Below are positions 11,924 to 19,797 of a DNA stretch of 64,000 bases, in pieces. Source of the stretch: JBLNDJ01 sp050261515 (GTDB taxonomy: Bacteria > Acidobacteriota > Terriglobia > Bryobacterales > Bryobacteraceae); assembly GCA_050261515.1 (NCBI GenBank), contig JBLNDJ010000060.1:269165-333164 (forward strand), written 5' to 3'. How positions within the stretch are numbered: the first letter of the stretch is position 1; each line of letters starts with the position of its first letter. The position numbers and the translations under genes were made by a program. The notes beneath the pieces are model-generated. The model saw only the letters and a program-made list of their open reading frames with translations. It did not search any database and had not been told where the DNA came from.

Positions 11924-14370
11924 TAAGAAAGTATAGCCGTCTTGGCCTCCAAAGCCTTCTTCACGGTGTCGGCGAGCTGGACCCCGCTGTAGGGCTTCAT
12001 GAGCACCGCGGCGCCGGCGTTGCCGAAACGGCGCACGGCTTCAAGCTCGCTATAGCCGGTGGAAACGACGGCCGCGACCGAGGGCCTGATTTCGCGCATG
12101 CGGCGCAGCGCCTCTTCGCCGTTCATGACCGGCATGCTCATGTCGAGCAGGACAAGTGAGATCGCCTCCGGCTGCCGCCCGAACAGTTCGACGGCCTCCT
12201 TCCCGTCGTGCGCGGTCAGGACGTTGTAGCCATATTTTTCGAGGGCGCGCTTTCCGGTTTCGAGGATGATGTCCTCGTCGTCGGCCATCAGGACCGTTCC
12301 CATGCCGCGGAGCGCTTCGTGCGATACGGGAGCGGCCGGCCTCGGGGCGGTCTGCGGTTCCTCGGCCGCCGGCAGCAACACGCGGAAGCGGCTGCCCTGG
12401 CCCTGCCTGCTCCATACGTGTATGTCGCCCTTGTGCCCGCGCACGATGCCGAGCGCGGCGGCAAGACCCAGCCCCCGGCCCTCGGACTTGGTCGTGAAGA
12501 AAGGGTCGAACATGCGGGCCATCGTCTCCTGGCCGATGCCGTCGCCGGTGTCCTCAACCTCCAGGCAGACGTAGGTTCCGGGGGCGAGATCCTCCTGTGC
12601 CGCAGCGCCGCGCACATAGCCCGCTCCGACCTCCACTTCTTTCGTAGACACGATGACCGCGCCGGCGCGGTCGCCGATCGCCTCGGCGCCGTTGACCACC
12701 AGGTTCACGATGAGCTGCTGCAACTGCGCGGCGTCAGCCTCGACGGGCGGGAGCCACTTCTTCAGATCGAGCCGCAGCTCGACGTTCACCGGGATCGACA
12801 CTTTGAGCAGCGGCGAAAGATCGCGCACCAGCTTCGACAGGCCGACGGGCTGCACGGCGAGCCGGCCCTTTCCGGAATAGGCGAGAAGCTCCCGGGTGAG
12901 GCCGGCGGCCCGTTCGGCGGCGTGCATCACGTGATCGAGCACGTGATACAAGGGATGTTCCGCGCCAAGCTCGTCGGCCGCCAGGCTAACGTTTCCGAGA
13001 ATGCCGGTGAGCAGGTTGTTGAAGTCGTGCGCGATGCCTCCGGCCAGCAGGCCGATGCTTTCGAGTTTCTGAGCCTCGCGCAGCCGGTCTTCGAGGCGCT
13101 TGCGCTCGGTCATGTCGAGGACCACGGCGATCCAGGTGAGGTGGGGAAGCGGCTCGAGCACGGCGGCGCCCTGTATGCCCTGCACGCGCGTGCCGTCTTT
13201 CCGGATGTAAACCTTCTCGAGCGGAGCGCAGGCGCCCTGGCTGAGGAGGGCTTCCTGGGCGCGGGCGTCCGCCTCGGCGCTTTCGGGCGCCGTCATGTCG
13301 CTCCAGCGCAGGCCGCCGGGGCCCGCCAGATCCTCGCGGGTGTAGCCCAACATCTGAAGAAATACGTCATTGGCCTCCACGATGCGCGCGTCCTCTCCGT
13401 GGTCTTTCCCGAAGACAATGCCGATGATGCCGGAAGCGGCCAGACGCCGGAACCGGGAGCGCTCGCGCTGCGCGGCTTGGAAGAGCAAGGCGTTATCGAC
13501 CGCCAGGGCTCCACGCTCGGCCAGATGCCCGGCCAGGTCCAGATCTTCCCGCCCGTAGGGCCGGGCCGACGCGAAGCGGACCGCGCCCAGCTCGCGGCCG
13601 CGCGCCATCATGGGGACGTACATCTGCGAACCTCCGGCGGGCTCCTCGCCGGCCGCCGCGATTTGCCGGAGGGAACCGTCGGGCTCGCGTATTTCGATGG
13701 CGCACCAATCCCCCACCAGAGGAACGGCCAGCCGCGCCACTTCGGCGAAGTTGGCCTCGTAGTCGAGCGAGGCGCCGAGAAGCGCCGTCGCCTGCGCCAG
13801 GAAGGCCGCCCGGCGCTGGCTATCTCCTCCGATGGCGGGCTCGCACGTGCACATTGCGGCGGCCGCGAGATTGGCCAGCGCCATGGCGGCGCGGATCTCC
13901 TGTTCCGAGAACCGGCGTTTCTCCCGCGAATAGAAGGCCAGCGCACCGGTGTGGCTGCTGTGCACGCGCAATGGAACCGCCAGCAGCGACCGGATTCCTT
14001 CCTCGACGAACAACTGCCTGCGCCTGGTGAACAGCCTGTCGGCCAAAACGTCCTCGATGACAGCGGGTCCCTGGAGCCGCTCGCGCTCCCGCCGGTCGAG
14101 CATGGCCGTGGTCCGGAAGCCGTCCGAAAGGCCGGAGGCGACCACGATGCGCCACTCGCCGTCAGGCGGCTCCGGCCGCCAGATCGCATGAGCCCCAGCC
14201 CGGATCGTCTCCCGGGCCAGCTCGAGCACCATGGATAAGACAACATCGCCCGTATGACCCGGCGGCGCTGGTTGATCTGGTTTAGATTCTGAACTTACCA
14301 TGCCCGTAGATCGACGCAGGGGGGCGCTGGATGAATGGGGGTTCGACCTGATAGGCTGGCGGTTTGGCAT
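11923..14370 (-). CDS. Soluble hybrid sensor histidine kinase (GAF-GAF-PAS-HisKA-HATPase-REC)
   Basis: An 815-residue cytoplasmic signalling protein without membrane segments. Two GAF-like domains (about 45-165 and 185-300) are followed by a PAS domain (about 305-425, ending VVLDMTERKRLEDRL). Next come the phosphoacceptor H-box AGGIAHDFNNLL, the ATPase boxes (NLVVNGAEA, DTGDGIG, GRGLGLAA) and a C-terminal receiver with phospho-Asp in LLDMSMPVMNG and Lys in MKPYS. It likely senses a small ligand or redox state and phosphorylates its own receiver. ATG 14370 overlaps the start of divergent lpxB by seven bases. Met24 (14301) is an alternative that avoids this. The last base overlaps the start of the exported esterase. 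Confidence 0.88.
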   Translation of the reverse strand: MPNRQPIRSNPHSSSAPLRRSTGMVSSESKPDQPAPPGHTGDVVLSMVLELARETIRAGAHAIWRPEPPDGEWRIVVASGLSDGFRTTAMLDRRERERLQGPAVIEDVLADRLFTRRRQLFVEEGIRSLLAVPLRVHSSHTGALAFYSREKRRFSEQEIRAAMALANLAAAAMCTCEPAIGGDSQRRAAFLAQATALLGASLDYEANFAEVARLAVPLVGDWCAIEIREPDGSLRQIAAAGEEPAGGSQMYVPMMARGRELGAVRFASARPYGREDLDLAGHLAERGALAVDNALLFQAAQRERSRFRRLAASGIIGIVFGKDHGEDARIVEANDVFLQMLGYTREDLAGPGGLRWSDMTAPESAEADARAQEALLSQGACAPLEKVYIRKDGTRVQGIQGAAVLEPLPHLTWIAVVLDMTERKRLEDRLREAQKLESIGLLAGGIAHDFNNLLTGILGNVSLAADELGAEHPLYHVLDHVMHAAERAAGLTRELLAYSGKGRLAVQPVGLSKLVRDLSPLLKVSIPVNVELRLDLKKWLPPVEADAAQLQQLIVNLVVNGAEAIGDRAGAVIVSTKEVEVGAGYVRGAAAQEDLAPGTYVCLEVEDTGDGIGQETMARMFDPFFTTKSEGRGLGLAAALGIVRGHKGDIHVWSRQGQGSRFRVLLPAAEEPQTAPRPAAPVSHEALRGMGTVLMADDEDIILETGKRALEKYGYNVLTAHDGKEAVELFGRQPEAISLVLLDMSMPVMNGEEALRRMREIRPSVAAVVSTGYSELEAVRRFGNAGAAVLMKPYSGVQLADTVKKALEAKTAILS

Positions 14371-15503
14371 CTAAGGTCTTGATCTCCGCCGGCGAAGCCT
14401 CCGGGGATTTATACGCCTCAACTTTGGCGTTTCACTTACGCGAACGCCTGCCGGGCGTCGAATTGTTCGGGTGCGCCGGACCTCGCATGCAGGCCGCGGG
14501 GGTGCGGCCTGTGGTCGATGCCGGAAGCCTCGCCGTGGTCGGGCTGGTCGAGGTAGTGGCCCATATTCCGAGGATCTACGGCGAATACCGGAAGCTGGTG
14601 AAGGCCGCGCGGACCGAGCGGCCCGATGTCGCCGTCCTGACCGACAGCCCGGATTTCCACCTGCGCCTGGCGCGGCAGTTGCGCAAAATGGACATCCCGG
14701 TGATTTACCTGGTAGCTCCGCAGGTCTGGGCCTGGCGCAAGGGCCGTCTTTCGATGATCCGGCGGACGATCGACCGCCTGCTGTGCATTTTTCCGTTCGA
14801 GGAAGAGTTTTTCCGGAAACACGGCGTTCCCGCAACCTATATAGGTCATCCCCTGGCGTCGCTGGTCAAACCGGTGTGGTCGCGGGAGGAGTTTTTCGCG
14901 CGCCACGGCCTGGCGCGGGACCGCCCGATGATCGCGCTGCTGCCGGGGTCGCGGACCGGCGAGGCGGCGCGGCACATGCCTGCGCTGGCCGATGCGGTCC
15001 GGCGGATCGCGACCGAGGTTTCGGCGAGCTTCGTACTGGCGCGGCCGGTCGGGACGGGCCCCGGCAGGTTTGCGGAATTTAAGGAACGGATTCCGGGCGC
15101 AGCCATCCAAGTGATAGAAGGCGAAACGTGGGACGTGCTGGCGCACACGGATCTGGCGCTGGCGGCGAGTGGCACGGTGACGATCGAAGCCGCGCTCGTG
15201 GGCGCGCCCATGGTGACCTTCTATAAGGTAAGCCGGCTGAGCTGGCTGCTCGGGAAGTTGCTCGTGGACGTGCCGTTTTACTCGATGGTGAACCTCGTTG
15301 CGGGCAGGGCGATTGTCACCGAATTGATGCAGAATGAAATGAGTGGAGGGCGGCTGGCATCGGAAGCCCTCAGGCTGCTGAACGACCCCGCCTCGCGCGA
15401 CCGTATGCGCCGGGAACTCGGGAGCGTGGCGGCCCGGCTTTCGGGGAGCGAAGACCCGATCGCGCGCGCAGCCGGCATCGTCGGGGAATTCCTTCCAAAG
15501 TAA
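14364..15503 (+). CDS. lpxB: Lipid-A-disaccharide synthase
   Basis: A 379-residue glycosyltransferase (GT19) that joins UDP-2,3-diacylglucosamine and lipid X at the inner membrane, giving the lipid A disaccharide. It begins MASKVLISAGEASGDLYAS, with the family-defining ISAGEASGD. It also carries FGCAGPRM, DSPDFHLRLAR, YLVAPQVWAWRKGR and LLPGSRTGEAARH, all typical of LpxB. The start is TTG 14364; no ATG in the region fits the conserved N-terminus. It is not in the usual lpxD-fabZ-lpxA-lpxB cluster. A GGGAGA ribosome site 27 bases on starts the M1-like gene, so both may be co-transcribed. It shows that this organism makes lipid A. Confidence 0.95.
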   Translation: MASKVLISAGEASGDLYASTLAFHLRERLPGVELFGCAGPRMQAAGVRPVVDAGSLAVVGLVEVVAHIPRIYGEYRKLVKAARTERPDVAVLTDSPDFHLRLARQLRKMDIPVIYLVAPQVWAWRKGRLSMIRRTIDRLLCIFPFEEEFFRKHGVPATYIGHPLASLVKPVWSREEFFARHGLARDRPMIALLPGSRTGEAARHMPALADAVRRIATEVSASFVLARPVGTGPGRFAEFKERIPGAAIQVIEGETWDVLAHTDLALAASGTVTIEAALVGAPMVTFYKVSRLSWLLGKLLVDVPFYSMVNLVAGRAIVTELMQNEMSGGRLASEALRLLNDPASRDRMRRELGSVAARLSGSEDPIARAAGIVGEFLPK

Positions 15504-15529
15504 GAACAAATTTTCGGGAGAGACAGCGA

Positions 15530-17509
15530 ATGGCTCGCAAGTTCCGGATGGCGCTGGTACTGGCAGGCGTGGCCGCGGCCGCATCGGCGCAGCAGCGGCA
15601 GCCCCGCATTGACGTTCAGCATTACGCGATCGAGGCGGACCTGGACCCGCGCGCCCAGACCATCAAGGCGAAGGTGCAGGTGCAGTTCGTTCCGCAGGAT
15701 GAAACCAGCACGGCGGCTTTTGAGCTGAACAACGCGCTGAACGTCGCCAAGGTGGAAGACGGCTCGGGACGGCAGGTGGCGGCGACGCGGTCGCACCAGA
15801 ACTTCACCGTCAGCCTGAACTTTCCGCAGCCGCTACCGAAGGCGCAGCCGGCGACGGTGGTTTTCGACTACGACGGGCGGCTGACGGGAGCGGAAGATTC
15901 TCCGGTCTTCGGCATCAAGTTCGCGGCGCTCCATCCCGACTATGGCTACCTGCTCTACCCGGCGCGCTGGTTCCCGGTGGCGGGCTATTCGACGAACCGC
16001 TTCACGGCCGACCTGCGCATTACGGTTCCGAACGGGTTCAAGGTGCTGGCCTCCGGCCTCGGGCGGCAGGAGCCGCTCGGCGGCGACCGAACCCTGTTCA
16101 GTTTCAAGTACGACCATCCGTCGTTCCCGGGCAGCCTGGCGGTCGTGCAGGGCGACCCGACGCGAATCGCCGCGGAGGGCGTAACGAGCGACTTCTACTT
16201 CCGCGGCGACCAGAAGCCGATGGCGGCCGCTTACGGGCAGGAGGCCGACAAGATCATGACCTACCTGACCGGCATCTACGGCTTGCCGCCCCACGCGAAC
16301 CTGACTTTCATCGAGACTGAGGATGGAGCGGCGAACGGGTACTCGGCGCCCGGGCTGGTTTTCCTGTCGCCGGGCGGCATCGGCAAACATGTCGCGATCC
16401 GGCTGTTGACGAACCAGATCGCGCGGCAGTGGTGGACGAACATGGTGTCCCCGGCCACGCGCAATCACCTGTGGCTGACGAACGGAATGGCGCGGTACTC
16501 CGAGCTGCTGTACCTGGAGCACACGAACGGCCCGGGCGCGCTCGAATCCGAGGCGAAGGATCTTTATATCGACGCGCTCACGATGAACGACGTGCCGATC
16601 AACCAGACCCCGCGGCTCGAAGACTATTCGCCCGAATACTGGGCGCTGACGGCGAGCAAAGGCGCGGCGGTGCTGAACATGCTGCGGTATGTGATCGGCG
16701 ACCAGAAGTTCGAGCAGCTTGTGAAGGAGTTTCCGCAGAAGTACGCGTGGAACAAGGTGACGACGGCGGATTTCCAGAAGGCCGCCGAGGCGGCCTCGGG
16801 ACAGAACCTGCGGTATTTCTTCCTGCAATGGATCGAGTCGAGCGGGGCGCCCGAGTTCAAGCTCGAATACACGATCTACCGGACGCAGAAGGGGCCGAAG
16901 GGCGAGGGCGGGTTCCGTGTGATGGGCAAGGTGGCGCAGGACCTCGACACGTTTCGCATGCCCGTGGATCTGAAGATCGAGACCGAGGGGAACCCGGAGC
17001 AGCAGCGGATCGAGGTGATGGGGACTTCGACGGAGTTTTCTGTGGATACGTTCGGCAAGCCGAAGGCGCTCATCATGGACCCGAACGGCAAGGTGCTGCG
17101 GTTTAGCGATCCGATCCGCGTAGCCGTGGCGATCCGGCGCGGCGAGCAGTTCACCGAGGTAAGCGAGTTCAATGAGGCGCTGAAGGAGTATCAGAAGGCG
17201 CTCGAAGTGAACCGCGGCAGCTCGCTTGCGCACTACCGGATCGCCGAAATTTTCTTCCTGCAGAACAACTACCAGGCCGCGGCGAACGAGTTCCGCGAGG
17301 CGTTGAACGGGAACCTCGATCCGAAGTGGACCGAAGTCTGGTCGCACATCAACCTGGGCAAGATCTTCGACACGACGGGCCAGCGCGAGCGCGCGGTGAG
17401 CGAGTACACACTCGCGGTCCGGACGAAGGACAACACGCAGGGCGCGCAGGAAGAAGCGGCGAAGTACTTGAAGACGCCGTACGAGAAGAAGGCGTCCGAC
17501 CAGACGTAG
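15530..17509 (+). CDS. Exported M1-aminopeptidase-fold protein with TPR tail, zinc site lost
   Basis: A 659-residue secreted protein. A signal peptide covers 1-20. Residues 28-210 match the N-terminal beta-domain of M1 aminopeptidases (YAIEADLDP, FGIKFAAL, YLLYPARWFP), and 230-460 the thermolysin-like domain. The sites that should hold zinc are changed: HExxH is NQIAR at 295-299 (in TNQIARQWW), the third ligand in LNEG is LTNG (N318), and the GAMEN loop reads NGYSAP. All three ligands and the catalytic Glu are therefore missing, so peptidase activity is very unlikely. Residues about 545-640 form two to three TPR units (EALKEYQKALEVN). Probably a binding or scaffold protein in the periplasm. 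Confidence 0.8.
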   Translation: MARKFRMALVLAGVAAAASAQQRQPRIDVQHYAIEADLDPRAQTIKAKVQVQFVPQDETSTAAFELNNALNVAKVEDGSGRQVAATRSHQNFTVSLNFPQPLPKAQPATVVFDYDGRLTGAEDSPVFGIKFAALHPDYGYLLYPARWFPVAGYSTNRFTADLRITVPNGFKVLASGLGRQEPLGGDRTLFSFKYDHPSFPGSLAVVQGDPTRIAAEGVTSDFYFRGDQKPMAAAYGQEADKIMTYLTGIYGLPPHANLTFIETEDGAANGYSAPGLVFLSPGGIGKHVAIRLLTNQIARQWWTNMVSPATRNHLWLTNGMARYSELLYLEHTNGPGALESEAKDLYIDALTMNDVPINQTPRLEDYSPEYWALTASKGAAVLNMLRYVIGDQKFEQLVKEFPQKYAWNKVTTADFQKAAEAASGQNLRYFFLQWIESSGAPEFKLEYTIYRTQKGPKGEGGFRVMGKVAQDLDTFRMPVDLKIETEGNPEQQRIEVMGTSTEFSVDTFGKPKALIMDPNGKVLRFSDPIRVAVAIRRGEQFTEVSEFNEALKEYQKALEVNRGSSLAHYRIAEIFFLQNNYQAAANEFREALNGNLDPKWTEVWSHINLGKIFDTTGQRERAVSEYTLAVRTKDNTQGAQEEAAKYLKTPYEKKASDQT

Positions 17510-18673
17510 CTAGGGTTCCGTCCCTTCTTTGAAGAGAGCCAGGTAAGGCTCGAAACTGAATTGCCGGTTTCGCTGGCGGCCGGTGGTTTCCGCGAGGATG
17601 CCGAGATCGACGAACTCCTTGACGAGTTCGTTCGCGTTGGCGAACGTCAACTTGACGTTCTCGGCCACGTACTTCACGGTGACGATCGGCCGGTAGTGCA
17701 GCATTTCGAGCAGCGCAAGGCCTTTCCCCGCGCCTCTCCGCAGCGTCTGTTGCACCATGTCGCGGTGCTTCTCCCGGAGGTTCACGATCTGGCGCGCCGT
17801 GTCCGTCGCTTCCTGGGCCACTTCGTAGACACCGGCGAGAAAGAACTGGAGCCAGCCCTCCCAATCGCCCTGTTCCCTCACGGCCTGGAGCCGGTCGTAG
17901 TACTCGGACCGGTGCAGCTTGAAGTAGTGCGATAGGTAGAGCAGCGGGTGCTGCAAAATACCTTTTTGACAGAGCAGAAACGTGATCAGCAGCCGGCCCA
18001 TGCGGCCGTTGCCGTCGAGGAAGGGGTGGATCGTCTCGAACTGCGCATGAGCGATGCCCGCCTTCATCAACTGCGGCATCGGGCTCGAGTCGTGCAAGAA
18101 CTTCTCGAGGTTGTCGAGGGCGCGCATCATCTCGTGCGGCGGCGGAGGCACGAAGAGGGCGTCGGCCAGGGTGCAGCCCGCCGGGCCGATCCAGTTTTGG
18201 GTGGTCCGGAACTCGCCGGGGTGGCGGTCAGAGCCTCGCACTCCGGCGAGCAACTTTGCGTGAATCTCTCGTATGAGACGCAGGGAAAGCGGAAAGGTCT
18301 GCCGTCGTTCCAGACCGTAGTTCATCGCGTTGACGTAGTTGACGACTTCCTCGATGTCCTGAGGATTGCCGTCGTCCATCGCGGCGGCTTCGAACTGGAG
18401 CACATCGACAAGCGATGCCTGCGTGCCCTCGATCTGGCTCGAGAGCACGGCCTCCTTGCGGACGTACATGAAAATGAACAGGTCCGGATTGGGCAGGATC
18501 TCCGTGGAGCCGTCCAGGCGACCTAGTGCCCACTTGGCGCTCGAGGTTGCAGCCAGTAATTCCGAGCTGATGTGGACAGGCGGGTCCGGCGGGATCTCCG
18601 CCGGGATAAATGCCTCATAACCCGTGGGTTGCTGGATGTAGCGACCGGACCTCGGGTGGGACTTTCGCGGCAT
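17510..18673 (-). CDS. Fic-family AMP-transferase with N-terminal inhibitory helix
   Basis: A 387-residue cytoplasmic protein. The Fic active-site loop HPFLDGNGRMGR (216-227) is complete, so transfer of AMP (or another NMP) to a protein hydroxyl is expected. Upstream, SSQIEG (78-83) fits the inhibitory motif S/TxxxEG of class II Fic proteins, which blocks ATP binding until relieved. The region after about 310 (RPIVTVKYVAENVKLTFANANELVKEFVDLGILAETTGRQRNRQF) reads as a winged helix. DNA binding and autoregulation are therefore possible. Start ATG 18673 has an AT-rich, repeat-bearing upstream region (18683-18744). Its stop directly abuts the stop of the convergent M1-like gene with no base between. 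No antitoxin gene is adjacent. Confidence 0.88.
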   Translation of the reverse strand: MPRKSHPRSGRYIQQPTGYEAFIPAEIPPDPPVHISSELLAATSSAKWALGRLDGSTEILPNPDLFIFMYVRKEAVLSSQIEGTQASLVDVLQFEAAAMDDGNPQDIEEVVNYVNAMNYGLERRQTFPLSLRLIREIHAKLLAGVRGSDRHPGEFRTTQNWIGPAGCTLADALFVPPPPHEMMRALDNLEKFLHDSSPMPQLMKAGIAHAQFETIHPFLDGNGRMGRLLITFLLCQKGILQHPLLYLSHYFKLHRSEYYDRLQAVREQGDWEGWLQFFLAGVYEVAQEATDTARQIVNLREKHRDMVQQTLRRGAGKGLALLEMLHYRPIVTVKYVAENVKLTFANANELVKEFVDLGILAETTGRQRNRQFSFEPYLALFKEGTEP

Positions 18674-18682
18674 GTCGATCGG

Positions 18683-18744
18683 CTTATTATTGCATACATA
18701 CCTTTTTCGATAATAACGAAATTCTTATTATTGCGAACGCGCAA
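18683..18744 (-). promoter_or_regulatory. Repeat-rich AT-rich promoter/operator of the Fic gene
   Basis: The 11-mer CTTATTATTGC occurs twice in direct orientation (18683-18693 and 18724-18734), 41 bases apart, about four helical turns. Between them TTCGATAATAACGAA (18706-18720) has inverted TTCG/CGAA ends, and TTGCG-aacg-CGCAA (18731-18744) is a perfect inverted repeat. The block is far more AT-rich than its surroundings and ends ten bases from the Fic ATG. This arrangement suits a dimeric DNA-binding regulator, possibly the Fic protein's own winged helix (inference). Confidence 0.5.
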
Positions 18745-18769
18745 TAGCTAAACCTGGCGCAACGTTCCT

Positions 18770-19714
18770 TCACGCTGGGGTCTTGGCCGCCAGATGCTCG
18801 TCCATCTCCAGGTAGCGCTCGGCTTCGATGGCGGCCATGCAGCCCATGGCCGAGGCCGTGACGGCCTGCCGGTAGACGCGGTCCTGGACATCGCCGGCGT
18901 GGAAGACTCCTGGAACGCTGGTTCGGGCGCCTCCGTGGGAGATCACAAATCCGTCGGCGTCGAGTTCGATCTGGCCCTTGAAGGGCGCGGTGTTCGGGAC
19001 GTGGCCGATGGCGATGAACAAGCCGTCCACTTCCTGCTCCCATTGGCGTCCGGTCTTCACGTCGCGCAACTGCACGCCGTCGACGTGGCCCTTGCCGGGA
19101 TCGCTGATTTCATCGACGACCGTGTTGGTCAGCCACTTGATCTTCGGGTTGGCGCGGGCGCGGTCGTACATGATCTTCGATGCGCGGAACTGGTCGCGGC
19201 GGTGAACGAGCGTGACGTCCGGGCTGAAGCGGGTCAGGAAATTCGCTTCTTCCATCGCCGAGTCGCCGCCACCGACCACCATGATCTTTTTGCCGCGGAA
19301 GAAGAAGCCGTCGCAGGTGGCGCAGGTGCTGACGCCGTGCCCGATCAGCTTCTGTTCGGATAGGAGGCCGAGCCAGCGCGCCGAGGCGCCTGAGGCGATG
19401 ATCACGGTGCGGGTCTCGATCCAGTTGCCGTCAACGTTGAGGCGTAATGGACGCCGGGTGAAATCGGCCGCTTCGACCACGCCATGCGTGTATTCGGCGC
19501 CGAAGCGCTGCGCCTGCTGCCGCATGTTCTCGACCAGCACGGGGCCGTCGATGCCCTCGGGAAAGCCGGGGAAGTTCTCGACCAGCGTCGTGAGCGAGAG
19601 CTGGCCTCCGGCGTGGGGGCCCGATACCACGAGCGGATTCAGGTTTGCGCGGGCGGTGTAGATGGCGGCCGTGTTTCCGGCGCAGCCTGCGCCGACAATG
19701 ACGACGTTACGCAT
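18770..19714 (-). CDS. trxB: Thioredoxin-disulfide reductase
   Basis: A 314-residue FAD/NADPH flavoenzyme that keeps thioredoxin reduced. The FAD motif is GAGCAGNTAAIYTARANL at 8-25; the usual Pro of GxGPAG is a Cys here. The redox centre CATCDG is at about 136-141, and the NADPH motif GGGDSAMEEANFL follows. The C-terminal FAD motif is seen as GVFHAGDVQDRVYRQAVTASAMGCMAA. Length and domain order are standard for low-molecular-weight TrxR. ATG 19714 gives the standard N-terminus. It stands alone, between the Fic gene and feoB. Confidence 0.93.
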   Translation of the reverse strand: MRNVVIVGAGCAGNTAAIYTARANLNPLVVSGPHAGGQLSLTTLVENFPGFPEGIDGPVLVENMRQQAQRFGAEYTHGVVEAADFTRRPLRLNVDGNWIETRTVIIASGASARWLGLLSEQKLIGHGVSTCATCDGFFFRGKKIMVVGGGDSAMEEANFLTRFSPDVTLVHRRDQFRASKIMYDRARANPKIKWLTNTVVDEISDPGKGHVDGVQLRDVKTGRQWEQEVDGLFIAIGHVPNTAPFKGQIELDADGFVISHGGARTSVPGVFHAGDVQDRVYRQAVTASAMGCMAAIEAERYLEMDEHLAAKTPA

Positions 19715-19797
19715 ATCGTTCCAAGAGATTCGTTCTTATGCTATCGCGTTACAGGGGGTGGGCGCGGGACGAGCGGACGTGGGGGCCGCCCCACACG

